Assembly (NCBI GenBank): GCA_022842065.1
Contig: JALHQH010000104.1
Location: 1-6,371 of the forward strand
DNA from: Caldilineaceae bacterium
Lineage (GTDB): Bacteria; Chloroflexota; Anaerolineae; Caldilineales; Caldilineaceae
Direction: 5' to 3'
Length of the DNA: 6,371 bases
The notes below the pieces were generated by a model. That model was not told where the DNA came from and searched no databases. It saw nothing but the letters and a program-made list of their open reading frames with translations. Positions 1-5,395 of this stretch are shown one piece after another. How positions within the stretch are numbered: position 1 is the first letter of the stretch; the number at the start of each line of letters is the position of its first letter. The translations under genes and the position numbers were made by a program.

Positions 1-794
1 TTTGATGAGATCCACAACCTTGCCATTGGTGACGTGATTGAAACCCGGGTCAATGAGCGGGTACGCCAGGTGCGGATTGTCGGCATCATCAACAACCGTG
101 AGGCAAACGCTTCCTTTTCGCCACCTTTGGGCTGGGCGGCGCGGCCGGCTTGCTCGATGCCATGTTGGCTCGTTTGCAGAATGTCTCCTATACCGTGCTG
201 TTCACCATCGGCAACACCTTTCGCAATCTGACGCGTTTAACCTTGACGCAGGTGGTGATGGTGGGGGGTGGGTTGCTCTTTATTGCGATCATGGGCGTCA
301 GCGATTCGACTAATTATACCTTTGGCGCGGCGCTGACTGCGGTGCATAAATATCAGATCAACCTGACGCTGGAAGATGACCAACGCATCGCGCTCATCAC
401 CCAACTGGTGTTGGCGCAACCAGGTGTGCAGGCGGTCGAAGTGTGGAATACCGGGAGCGGCACCGTCCGTCGCCAAAGCCAAACCGAATACAATGTCAAC
501 GATGAACGCGCTTCGCTTTATGGCATTCCCCTCAATAGCCCCATGTATGTGCCGAATGTCGTGGCCGGGCGCTGGCTCCAGGCGGGCGACGACAAGGTGA
601 TCACCATGCACCAGGAATTGGCCGCGCGCGTTGGTGTGGGGGTGGGGGATTGGGTGACCCTGCTCTATCAATTCAGCCCGACTGGGATCTTACTTTGGTT
701 GGCGATTATCGTTGTGCTCGGCGTGGTCGCCAGTTGGCTCCCGGCCCGCAACGCCACGCGCGTCAGCGTGCGTGAGAGTTTGGCCTATCAGTAG
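1..794 (+). pseudogene. Remnant of FtsX/MacB-like ABC transporter permease (5' end outside window)
   Basis: This family is the integral-membrane half of ABC exporters that move lipids, peptides or drugs, or act mechanically. Many members are double-length, with two copies of an extracytoplasmic core plus membrane helices. Positions 1-100 in frame 1 read like the end of an extracytoplasmic core (IGDVIETRVNERV, then VRIVGIINN). The homology then continues in frame 3 from about 114, with ATFGLGGAAGLLDAMLARL, the linker that normally opens the second half, then NTFRNLTRLTLTQ, a membrane helix at about 250-300 and a second extracytoplasmic core (QPGVQAVEVW, GRWLQAGDDKV). After VGDWVTLLYQ (about 640-670) the text jumps straight to the last helix, ILLWLAIIVVLGVVASWL, and the typical C-terminus PARNATRVSVRESLAYQ, ending at TAG 792-794. 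Each half has therefore lost the membrane helices that should follow its core, and the frame is broken near 100-113 (frame 3 has a TGA at 99-101). The family is recognised from motif memory, and the deletions are inferred from expected domain order. A sequencing or assembly error could explain the frame shift, but not both deletions. Confidence 0.72.
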
Positions 795-865
795 GGGGTG
801 GCCGTCAGTCACCGTTCGGTATGGCGTCATCCAGATGTCAGGCAGCGCATCGGCAACTTGGCTAG

Positions 866-891
866 AATAAAATCACCGTAAAGATTTTATT
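866..891. repeat. Perfect 9-bp inverted repeat, 8-nt loop
   Basis: The arms AATAAAATC (866-874) and GATTTTATT (883-891) are exact reverse complements around ACCGTAAA. The stem is AT-rich, which is unlike a GC-rich intrinsic terminator. It lies between the permease remnant and the small membrane protein gene, so an operator or remnant structure is as likely as a terminator. A poor promoter-like pair, TTGCGT (890-895) and TAAAGT (912-917) with 16 nt between, begins at its right edge. I do not call that pair as a promoter. Confidence 0.5.
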
Positions 892-908
892 GCGTATCCC
901 AAACGGTG

Positions 909-952
909 CCATAAAGTAATACTTCTCCAGGTGTAAACTGGTTACTTTATGG
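909..952. repeat. 11-bp inverted repeat with nested inner stem upstream of the small ORF
   Basis: The outer arms CCATAAAGTAA (909-919) and TTACTTTATGG (942-952) are perfect reverse complements. Inside the 22-nt interval is a second short stem, CCAG (927-930) with CTGG (938-941), around GTGTAAA. The right arm ends 32 nt before the ATG at 985, so a transcript started upstream would carry this hairpin in its leader. It could be a regulator-binding palindrome or a leader structure. The sequence alone does not decide between these. Confidence 0.55.
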
Positions 953-984
953 GCTGCCGTGCCATACAACAAAGGAGCCGAAGC

Positions 985-1203
985 ATGTTGACGTTGTTAA
1001 TTGGTGGCCTGGTGGTCGTCATTGTGCTGCAGTTTGCCATCGAACGCCTGCTGGCGCGGTGGCCCACCCCGTCGGCTGGCCGAGATTATGATGCAGCCGA
1101 TCAACATGCCCAGGCGAAAGCTGCCTTTGCCGCTACCCTGCGCACAGAAGACGAACATTTGCGGCAGATCCAGCGCCAGGCAGCGCGCTATGTACTGGGC
1201 TAA
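985..1203 (+). CDS. Small single-pass membrane protein, hypothetical
   Basis: This is a 72-aa protein that I do not recognise. Residues 1-19 (MLTLLIGGLVVVIVLQFAI) form one hydrophobic helix followed by ERLLARW. A signal-anchor topology with a cytoplasmic C-terminal part is plausible. Residues 30-72 are hydrophilic, alanine/glutamine-rich and probably helical (DQHAQAKAAFAATL, RTEDEHLRQIQRQ). The start at 985 is chosen because AAAGGAG (971-977) sits 7 nt upstream. The in-frame ATG at 949 lies inside the right arm of the inverted repeat and has no such site. The frame stays open and coding-like after the TAA at 1201-1203, so the 72-aa product may be a truncated form of a longer protein. The coding call rests on the ribosome-binding site and the helix-plus-charged-tail architecture, not on homology. 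Confidence 0.55.
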   Translation: MLTLLIGGLVVVIVLQFAIERLLARWPTPSAGRDYDAADQHAQAKAAFAATLRTEDEHLRQIQRQAARYVLG

Positions 1204-1356
1204 CCAGACGAATTTTGGGCTGACACCCGCCTTTGGCGTGATGTCATGGCCTCATTGCCCAACTACCGCCTGAACAAATTTCAACCCTTGATGCCGGATT
1301 GGGTGCAACGGGAGGTCGTCGCTGGGTATCTGTTGGATGTGGCGCGCGCTGGATTG
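1204..1356 (+). pseudogene. Possible 3' part of the preceding gene, cut off by an in-frame TAA
   Basis: Directly after the TAA at 1201-1203, the same frame continues with protein-like text: PDEFWADTRLWRDVMASLP, then NYRLNKFQPLMPDWVQREVV, then AGYLLDVARAGL. It is rich in W, D, R and L and uses codons like the neighbouring genes. After about 1356 it becomes cysteine- and glycine-rich with no protein-like character, ending at a TGA at 1468-1470. The simplest reading is a protein of roughly 120 aa or more that acquired a nonsense codon and then lost its 3' end. The alternative is a separate short gene starting at ATG 1246, but no good ribosome-binding site precedes that codon. No family was recognised. 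Confidence 0.35.
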
Positions 1357-1557
1357 GGTTGCGCAAATGCCGGTTTCATTTTAAGATGTGCCGTGAGGGG
1401 TCTAGATAATCCAGCCGTTGCCGATCCCTCATTGCATCGCTTATCCCACTGGTCGCCTTGGGGCTGCTGATCAGAGAAGAGCGTAGGCCGGTTGCCTCCC
1501 AGTGGCCCCTCATCCAGCGCAGATCACAACTGATTGAAAGCTGTACCACCTTTGAAG
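1357..1557. other. Non-coding or decayed stretch before the hydrolase cluster
   Basis: I see no convincing gene here. One short frame-3 stretch from about 1425 to 1520 reads like the end of a membrane protein: a hydrophobic run, LIASLIPLVALGLLI, followed by REERRPVASQW. It has no start signal and is more likely a remnant or chance. A weak promoter-like pair, TTAAGA (1381-1386) and GATAAT (1405-1410) with 18 nt between, lies about 160 nt upstream of the esterase gene. It is the best candidate I found for that gene, but it is not strong enough to call. Confidence 0.3.
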
Positions 1558-1569
1558 AAGGAGCTGTCC

Positions 1570-2496
1570 ATGCCCACCCACGATCCCGCCACCTACCCCA
1601 CCGCCGTTACCAAGCCGCCCGACTTCGACCAATTCTGGGCCGACGTGCTTGCTGAGGCGGCCAAGATTCCGCTGAATGCCACCGTCACCCCGGTCCCCCT
1701 GCGTTCGACTGCTACGGTCGAGGTCTTCGAAGTCCACTATGACAGCCTTGATCACGTACGCATTGCCGGGTGGTACTGTCTGCCACGCCACCGGCCCAAT
1801 CCTCTGCCGGCAATGGTCTATTATCCGGGTTACATTAGCGAGCCAACCTTTGCCAAAGCGCCTGCGACCAAAGGCTACGCCACCTTTGGGGCTGCCCCGC
1901 GCGGCAAACTGCGCAGCAATAGCCAGTATAGTCCCGGCTACCCTGGCCTGCTCGCCCACAATATCATCGACCGCAATAGTTATGCCTACAAGGGTTTTTA
2001 TGTCGACGCCTGGCGCGTCATCGACTTTTTGCAGACGCGCCCCGAAGTGGACAGCAGCCGGATCGGCATCCGCGGTGGCAGCCAGGGCGGTGCGTTGACC
2101 CTGCTCACCGCGGCCATGTGCCCGACGATCGCAGTGGCCGCAGCCGGCGCGCCCTATCTGGCCGGGGTGGTTGATGCCATCGAGCTGACCAATACTTATC
2201 CCTACCAGGAGATTAACGACTATCTGCGCCTTCATCCGGAAAGTCGCGCGGCGATTGCGGAGACCTGGTCCTATTATGACTGCCACAACTTCGCCGACCG
2301 CATCCGCTGCCCGATTATTGTCAACATTGGTTTGCAGGATAATGTCTGCCCGCCGGAGACCGGCTACGAAGTCTTTGCGCGCATCGCCTCGCTGGACAAG
2401 CAGCTGTATCCCTACGACGGTCACGCTCACGACGCCGGCAGCTTTTACCACGAAGCGATTGTCGATGCCTTCTTTGCCAAACATTTGCAGCCATAA
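1570..2496 (+). CDS. CE7/AXE1-family acetyl esterase (acetyl-xylan or cephalosporin-C deacetylase type)
   Basis: This 308-aa alpha/beta-hydrolase has the usual length for carbohydrate esterase family 7. Known members are cytoplasmic and remove O-acetyl groups from small substrates such as xylo-oligosaccharides or cephalosporin C. The N-terminus has the family-typical DFDQFWADVL (18-27). The nucleophile elbow is RGGSQGG with Ser171. Asp257 in GLQDNVCPP and His285 in YPYDGHAHDAG complete the triad. No signal peptide is seen. Two departures from the textbook CE7 motifs are that the RGQ motif reads APRGKLRSN and the HE motif reads HAHD, so substrate range may differ from characterised enzymes. 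I recall the APRGKLRSN version from Chloroflexota homologues. The start is ATG 1570 because AAGGAG (1558-1563) lies 6 nt upstream; an upstream in-frame TTG at 1534 has no such support. The next gene begins 15 nt after the stop, which implies an operon. The specific substrate is not determined. Confidence 0.9.
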   Translation: MPTHDPATYPTAVTKPPDFDQFWADVLAEAAKIPLNATVTPVPLRSTATVEVFEVHYDSLDHVRIAGWYCLPRHRPNPLPAMVYYPGYISEPTFAKAPATKGYATFGAAPRGKLRSNSQYSPGYPGLLAHNIIDRNSYAYKGFYVDAWRVIDFLQTRPEVDSSRIGIRGGSQGGALTLLTAAMCPTIAVAAAGAPYLAGVVDAIELTNTYPYQEINDYLRLHPESRAAIAETWSYYDCHNFADRIRCPIIVNIGLQDNVCPPETGYEVFARIASLDKQLYPYDGHAHDAGSFYHEAIVDAFFAKHLQP

Positions 2497-2511
2497 GCGG
2501 GAGAAACGAAC

Positions 2512-3399
2512 ATGTCTCTTACCATTACCAATCGCCCGGTCGACTTCGCCGACTATTGGGCGACGACCTTGGCAAAGTTAGCCCAGCTGCCCGTCGCCCC
2601 CGAATTGACCGAACTGCCCATCCGCACCACCGACTTTGGCACGGTCTACGCGCTCCGTATGACTAGTTTGGAGAGCTATCGCATCTTTGCCTACTACTGT
2701 GTACCCCACGGTGCCGGCCCTTTCCCCGTGCTCTATACCCTGCCCAACTATGGCAGTGTGGTTCATGTGCCGGCTTATGAAGATCGCCAACAGTCGATCG
2801 TGGTGGCGCTCTGTCATCGCGGTCAACGCCTCGCTGATCAACCCTTTGCCGCGGCCTATCCCGGTCTGTTGACGACCCAGATTGCCACCACGCACGACTA
2901 TATCTACCGCGGCATTGTGGCGGACTGTTGCCGGGTGGTTGATTTTCTACAAACACGCGCCGAGGTCGATCAAGGTAAGATCGCCCTGGTCGGCGGTGAC
3001 CTTGCGCTGATCACCGCCGCGCTGCGCCCCCAAGTTGATGCGCTTTACTACACGCCAGGTTTCTTCTATGGGGCTGAAGCGGTAGCGCGACGGTCGGCGG
3101 CCTACCCAATCGAAGAGTTAAATGATTATGCGCGCACTTATCCCGATCAAGCCGCTGTCCTTTGGCAGACCTTGGCCTATTACGAACCGACCCACTTTGC
3201 TCCCCAGGTGCGTTGTGATACGCTCGTGGTCACGGGTGATGATCCCAGCCAGACGCAACCACTGGTGGATGCACTCGGCGGCAACACGGGCTTTTATCAA
3301 AGCGCCCATTCCGGCTACCGCGATGGGGTCCATTTGGCCACCTGGTTCAGTCAACGCTATGGGTTAACCGCCCCCGCCTTGCCCGCGCAGTGGCAATAA
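2512..3399 (+). CDS. CE7/AXE1-like paralogue lacking the catalytic serine (probable pseudo-esterase)
   Basis: This 295-aa protein is clearly related to the preceding esterase. Shared landmarks in the same order include DFADYWATTLA near the N-terminus, AAYPGLL, DFLQTRAEVD, YPIEELNDYAR and a W-x-x-LAYYE segment before VRC. At the point where the neighbour has GGSQGGALTLLTAA, this protein has GGDLALITAA (from about residue 161). Four residues including the nucleophile are missing, equivalent to a clean 12-nt in-frame loss. Possible counterparts of the other triad members remain: Asp243/Asp244 in TGDDPSQ and His266 in SAHSGYRDG. It keeps a canonical HRGQ where the active neighbour has RGK. GGGAGA (2499-2504) lies 7 nt before ATG 2512. 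With no stop or frame shift over 888 nt, it is probably a maintained protein serving as partner, binding or regulatory subunit. A recent deletion in a formerly active enzyme cannot be excluded. Confidence 0.85.
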   Translation: MSLTITNRPVDFADYWATTLAKLAQLPVAPELTELPIRTTDFGTVYALRMTSLESYRIFAYYCVPHGAGPFPVLYTLPNYGSVVHVPAYEDRQQSIVVALCHRGQRLADQPFAAAYPGLLTTQIATTHDYIYRGIVADCCRVVDFLQTRAEVDQGKIALVGGDLALITAALRPQVDALYYTPGFFYGAEAVARRSAAYPIEELNDYARTYPDQAAVLWQTLAYYEPTHFAPQVRCDTLVVTGDDPSQTQPLVDALGGNTGFYQSAHSGYRDGVHLATWFSQRYGLTAPALPAQWQ

Positions 3400-3410
3400 T
3401 CGACCAAGCC

Positions 3411-3489
3411 ACCCCCTCCCAACCTCCCCCGAGTACGGGGGAGGAACTTATTACCCCTCCCCCGTACTCGGGGGAGGTTGGGAGGGGGT
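3411..3489. repeat. REPIN-like nested inverted repeat with perfect 34-bp arms
   Basis: The arms 3411-3444 and 3456-3489 are exact reverse complements around an 11-nt loop, AACTTATTACC. Each arm holds its own hairpin. In the left arm CCTCCCCCG pairs with CGGGGGAGG around AGTA, and in the right arm the same stem closes around TACT. Two small palindromic units in inverted orientation is the architecture of REP doublets (REPINs), which are non-autonomous elements mobilised in trans. A diverged relative lies at 4825-4961. The element fills almost the whole gap between the stop at 3399 and the ATG at 3495. Its right edge (GGAGGGGG, 3481-3488) is the only ribosome-binding site for the next gene. It may also attenuate transcription. 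No RAYT-type transposase gene is in the window, so the REPIN label is inferred from structure. Confidence 0.85.
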
Positions 3490-3494
3490 TAATA

Positions 3495-4805
3495 ATGAAC
3501 AATTCTGGAGCATTTGTGCAAATCTTCACCCATCAGCTGCCTGGCTTGGTGCTCATCGGCCATGAGTTTACGGTGCCGCTCGATTACGGCAACCCTGGCG
3601 GCAGTCAGCTCACCGTCTTTGCACGCGAAGTCGTCGCCGCCGACAAAACGACTGCCGACCTGCCCTATTTGGTCTACTTTCAGGGCGGACCGGGTTCCGG
3701 CGCGCCGCGCCCGACCGAGAACAGTGGCTGGTGGAAACGCGCGTTAAAAGAATACCGCGTCCTCATGCTCGACCAGCGCGGGACCGGTCGCAGCACCCCC
3801 GTCTTGGCGCAAACGCTGGCGCACTTCCCCACCCCGCAAGCCCAAGCCGATTACCTCACTCACTTCCGCGCCGACAACATTGTGCGCGACGCCGAGTTGA
3901 TCCGCCGGCAGTTGATTGGTGACGAGCAGTGGAGTGTCTTGGGGCAGAGTTTTGGGGGCTTTTGTGTGGTGAGTTACCTGTCGCTGGCACCGCAGGGCTT
4001 GCGGGCAGCGATCATCACCGGCGGGCTACCTTCGCTGACGCGCCCGGCGGATGATGTTTATCGGGCAACCTATCAGCGTGTGTTGCAAAAGAATGAGCTC
4101 TACTATGCCCGCTATCCCGAAGATGTGGCGTTGGTTCAACGCATTGTCGCCTATCTGCATGACCATGCTGTCCGCCTGCCCGATGGCGCGCAGTTGACGT
4201 CCCGGCGCTTTCAACAACTGGGACTAGCCTTTGGGGCCAGCGACGGCTTTGAAACGGTCCACTATCTGCTGGAGGATGCCTTTGTTGACGGCCCGAATGG
4301 TCCCGAGTTGAGTTATGTTTTCCTCAATCATTTTATGCAGGCCCAACATTTTGAGACCAACCCGATCTTCGCCATTCTCCACGAGGCGATCTACTGTCAG
4401 GGGGCTGCGTCCGCTTGGGCTGCCGAACGGGTGCGCGCCGAATTTCCTGCATTTATCCCAGACCCCACCCGCCGCGTCCTCTTCACCGGCGAGATGATCT
4501 ACCCCTGGATGTTTGACGAATATCCGCAATTGCAACCACTCAAGGCCGCCGCCGAATTGCTGGCCCAGCGCACCGATTGGCCCCCACTCTATGATGTGGC
4601 CGCGTTGCAGCAGAACCGCGTCCCCTGCGCCGCCGCGGTCTATTACAATGACATGTATGTCGAGCGTCACTATTCTGAAGAGACCGCGCAGACCATTCAG
4701 GGCATCAAACTCTGGGTCACCAACCAATACGAGCACAACGCCCTACGCGCCGACGGCGAAGCCTTGCTGGATCGGCTGCTGGCACTGGTGCGCGGGCTGA
4801 TCTAA
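3495..4805 (+). CDS. pip: Prolyl aminopeptidase-like alpha/beta-hydrolase (peptidase family S33)
   Basis: This 436-aa protein matches the longer class of proline iminopeptidases (about 425 aa in Aeromonas), cytoplasmic enzymes that release N-terminal proline from peptides. Visible motifs are GGPGSG at 64-69 (oxyanion region), DQRGTGRS at 93-100 and the nucleophile elbow GQSFGG with Ser152. A long helical cap runs from about 175 to 365. Asp386 lies in YYNDMYV and His414 in YEHNALRADG. These give a complete triad in family-typical contexts. No signal peptide is seen. ATG 3495 is chosen because GGAGGGGG (3481-3488) lies 6 nt upstream and homology begins soon after. An in-frame GTG at 3390 would add 35 proline-rich residues encoded by the inverted repeat, which is implausible as protein. 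The ribosome-binding site is inside the stem, so translation may depend on the hairpin being opened. The gene probably shares a transcript with the two esterase-like genes. Specificity for proline is family inference. Confidence 0.85.
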   Translation: MNNSGAFVQIFTHQLPGLVLIGHEFTVPLDYGNPGGSQLTVFAREVVAADKTTADLPYLVYFQGGPGSGAPRPTENSGWWKRALKEYRVLMLDQRGTGRSTPVLAQTLAHFPTPQAQADYLTHFRADNIVRDAELIRRQLIGDEQWSVLGQSFGGFCVVSYLSLAPQGLRAAIITGGLPSLTRPADDVYRATYQRVLQKNELYYARYPEDVALVQRIVAYLHDHAVRLPDGAQLTSRRFQQLGLAFGASDGFETVHYLLEDAFVDGPNGPELSYVFLNHFMQAQHFETNPIFAILHEAIYCQGAASAWAAERVRAEFPAFIPDPTRRVLFTGEMIYPWMFDEYPQLQPLKAAAELLAQRTDWPPLYDVAALQQNRVPCAAAVYYNDMYVERHYSEETAQTIQGIKLWVTNQYEHNALRADGEALLDRLLALVRGLI

Positions 4806-4824
4806 ATCTGGGATCCATGTAACG

Positions 4825-4961
4825 ACTCGCCCCCACCTAACCTCCTGTTAAGGGGAGGAACAGTCACCTCGTCAACGATTCCATCCCTTAGCAGGGGACG
4901 GAATCTAGCTGGGAGCTTGCGGTTCCCTCCCCAAACTGGGGAGGGTTAGGGTGGGGTGAGT
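4825..4961. repeat. Second, diverged REPIN-like element with a central hairpin
   Basis: The left arm, 4825-4861, begins ACTCGCCCCCACCTAACC and ends GGGGAGGAAC. It is an imperfect reverse complement of the right arm, 4922-4961, which begins GTTCCCTCCCC and ends GTGGGGTGAGT. The C/T-rich outer part, the small inner hairpin of each arm and the GAGGAAC edge match the element at 3411-3489, so the two appear to belong to one family. The 60-nt centre contains its own hairpin at 4877-4905: GATTCC then TCCC pair with GGGA then GGAATC, with one A:C mismatch. This fills much of the 308-nt gene-free stretch 4806-5113. It may end transcription of the hydrolase cluster by folding, but there is no T-run typical of an intrinsic terminator. 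Confidence 0.75.
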
Positions 4962-4989
4962 AGTTACGAAAGCAGGGCAAAAGCGCGCT

Positions 4990-5018
4990 TTGTCGTGCTG
5001 GGTCACTTCGGTTAGAAT
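4990..5018 (+). promoter_or_regulatory. Candidate sigma-70-type promoter for the small protein/dioxygenase pair
   Basis: TTGTCG (4990-4995, four of six consensus bases) and TAGAAT (5013-5018, five of six) are separated by 17 nt. Transcription would start near 5025, about 90 nt before ATG 5114. A second -10-like hexamer, TACAAT, lies at 5031-5036, but its -35 partner (TTCGGT at 5007-5012) is weak. The site is well placed downstream of the repeat element. Such matches also occur by chance. Confidence 0.4.
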
Positions 5019-5048
5019 GATGACGGTGGCTACAATGATGACGGTCAT
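5016..5048. repeat. Tandem 12-bp direct repeat with an overlapping small palindrome
   Basis: AATGATGACGGT occurs exactly at 5016-5027 and again at 5034-5045, an 18-nt period. The second copy runs into the palindrome ATGACGGTCAT (5038-5048; ATGAC/GTCAT around G). The first copy overlaps the candidate -10 hexamer at 5013-5018. Two direct repeats at about 1.7 helical turns next to a promoter could be a regulator-binding pair. They could also be a small duplication without function. Confidence 0.5.
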
Positions 5049-5113
5049 TTTTAAATCGTATTGGAACTGCAAGATCAGGCAGCGTCCCCACGTAACAAAA
5101 GTAGGAAAGATTG

Positions 5114-5395
5114 ATGGCTAAGTTGAGACAGAAAGTGCTCGTGCTCTATCTGGCGAATTCCGCGCTGGATAGCCGGGTCAAGGGTTGGTCCATTTATGAT
5201 GGCACCGGCAATGCGCATTACACCACTGGTGACAGTGATACCCCCCCTTATAGCACCGGATTGGCTGCCCTGCTTGATGGCTGGCGCGTGATCCAATTCC
5301 CCCAACTGAATCCGCCCTATCCGGGGATGGAATATACAACTTCGTTTCAAATGTATGAGTTTATCTTTGAACAACTGGAGGAGATCGATGGTTGA
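5114..5395 (+). CDS. Conserved-looking small protein, unknown function, coupled to dioxygenase gene
   Basis: This 93-aa protein is not assigned to a named family. It is soluble, with no signal peptide, membrane helix or cysteine. A basic start (MAKLRQK) leads into a beta-strand-like VLVLYLAN. A polar middle follows (GWSIYDGTGNAHYTTGDSD), then PPYSTGLAALLDGWRVIQFP, a segment PPYPGMEYTTSFQMYEFIFE, and an acidic end (LEEIDG). The motif-like segments look like a folded small domain rather than random text. ATG 5114 is supported by AGGAAAG (5103-5109); the TTG one codon upstream is less likely. The last 8 nt (5388-5395) overlap the start of the dioxygenase gene, so the two are translationally coupled. 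This suggests a role with that enzyme, for example as a partner or in the same pathway. That role is inferred from context only. Confidence 0.78.
   Translation: MAKLRQKVLVLYLANSALDSRVKGWSIYDGTGNAHYTTGDSDTPPYSTGLAALLDGWRVIQFPQLNPPYPGMEYTTSFQMYEFIFEQLEEIDG

Noticed and set aside
1201..1203. Recoding of the TAA as an amino acid
   Set aside because: TAA is not a known selenocysteine or pyrrolysine codon, and other genes here use TAA as an ordinary stop (2494-2496, 3397-3399). Nonsense mutation is the simpler reading.
1458..1655. 65-aa + strand open frame as a real gene
   Set aside because: It runs out of a non-coding stretch into the esterase gene in another frame. Only its first part looks like a membrane-protein end, and it has no start signal.
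1510..2484. Long minus-strand open frame (324 aa) opposite the CE7 esterase gene
   Set aside because: The + strand protein has a full catalytic triad, family motifs and a ribosome-binding site. The opposite frame is a shadow produced by its codon use and shows no recognisable motifs.
3390..3494. Upstream GTG start that would extend the prolyl aminopeptidase by 35 residues
   Set aside because: The added residues are translated from the inverted repeat (proline- and glycine-rich), would overlap the preceding gene's end, and precede the point where family-like sequence begins. ATG 3495 has a strong ribosome-binding site 6 nt upstream.
4224..4736. Minus-strand open frame (170 aa) opposite the peptidase gene
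   Set aside because: It is a shadow of the + strand S33 gene, which keeps its Asp386 in this interval. No independent start signal was seen.
3411..4961. CRISPR array
   Set aside because: The repeats are inverted doublets with palindromic arms, not direct repeats with regular spacers, and no cas gene is present.
5355..5387. Upstream start for the dioxygenase gene
   Set aside because: It would add 11 residues that do not resemble the family start and would lengthen the overlap. ATG 5388 has GGAGGAG directly upstream.
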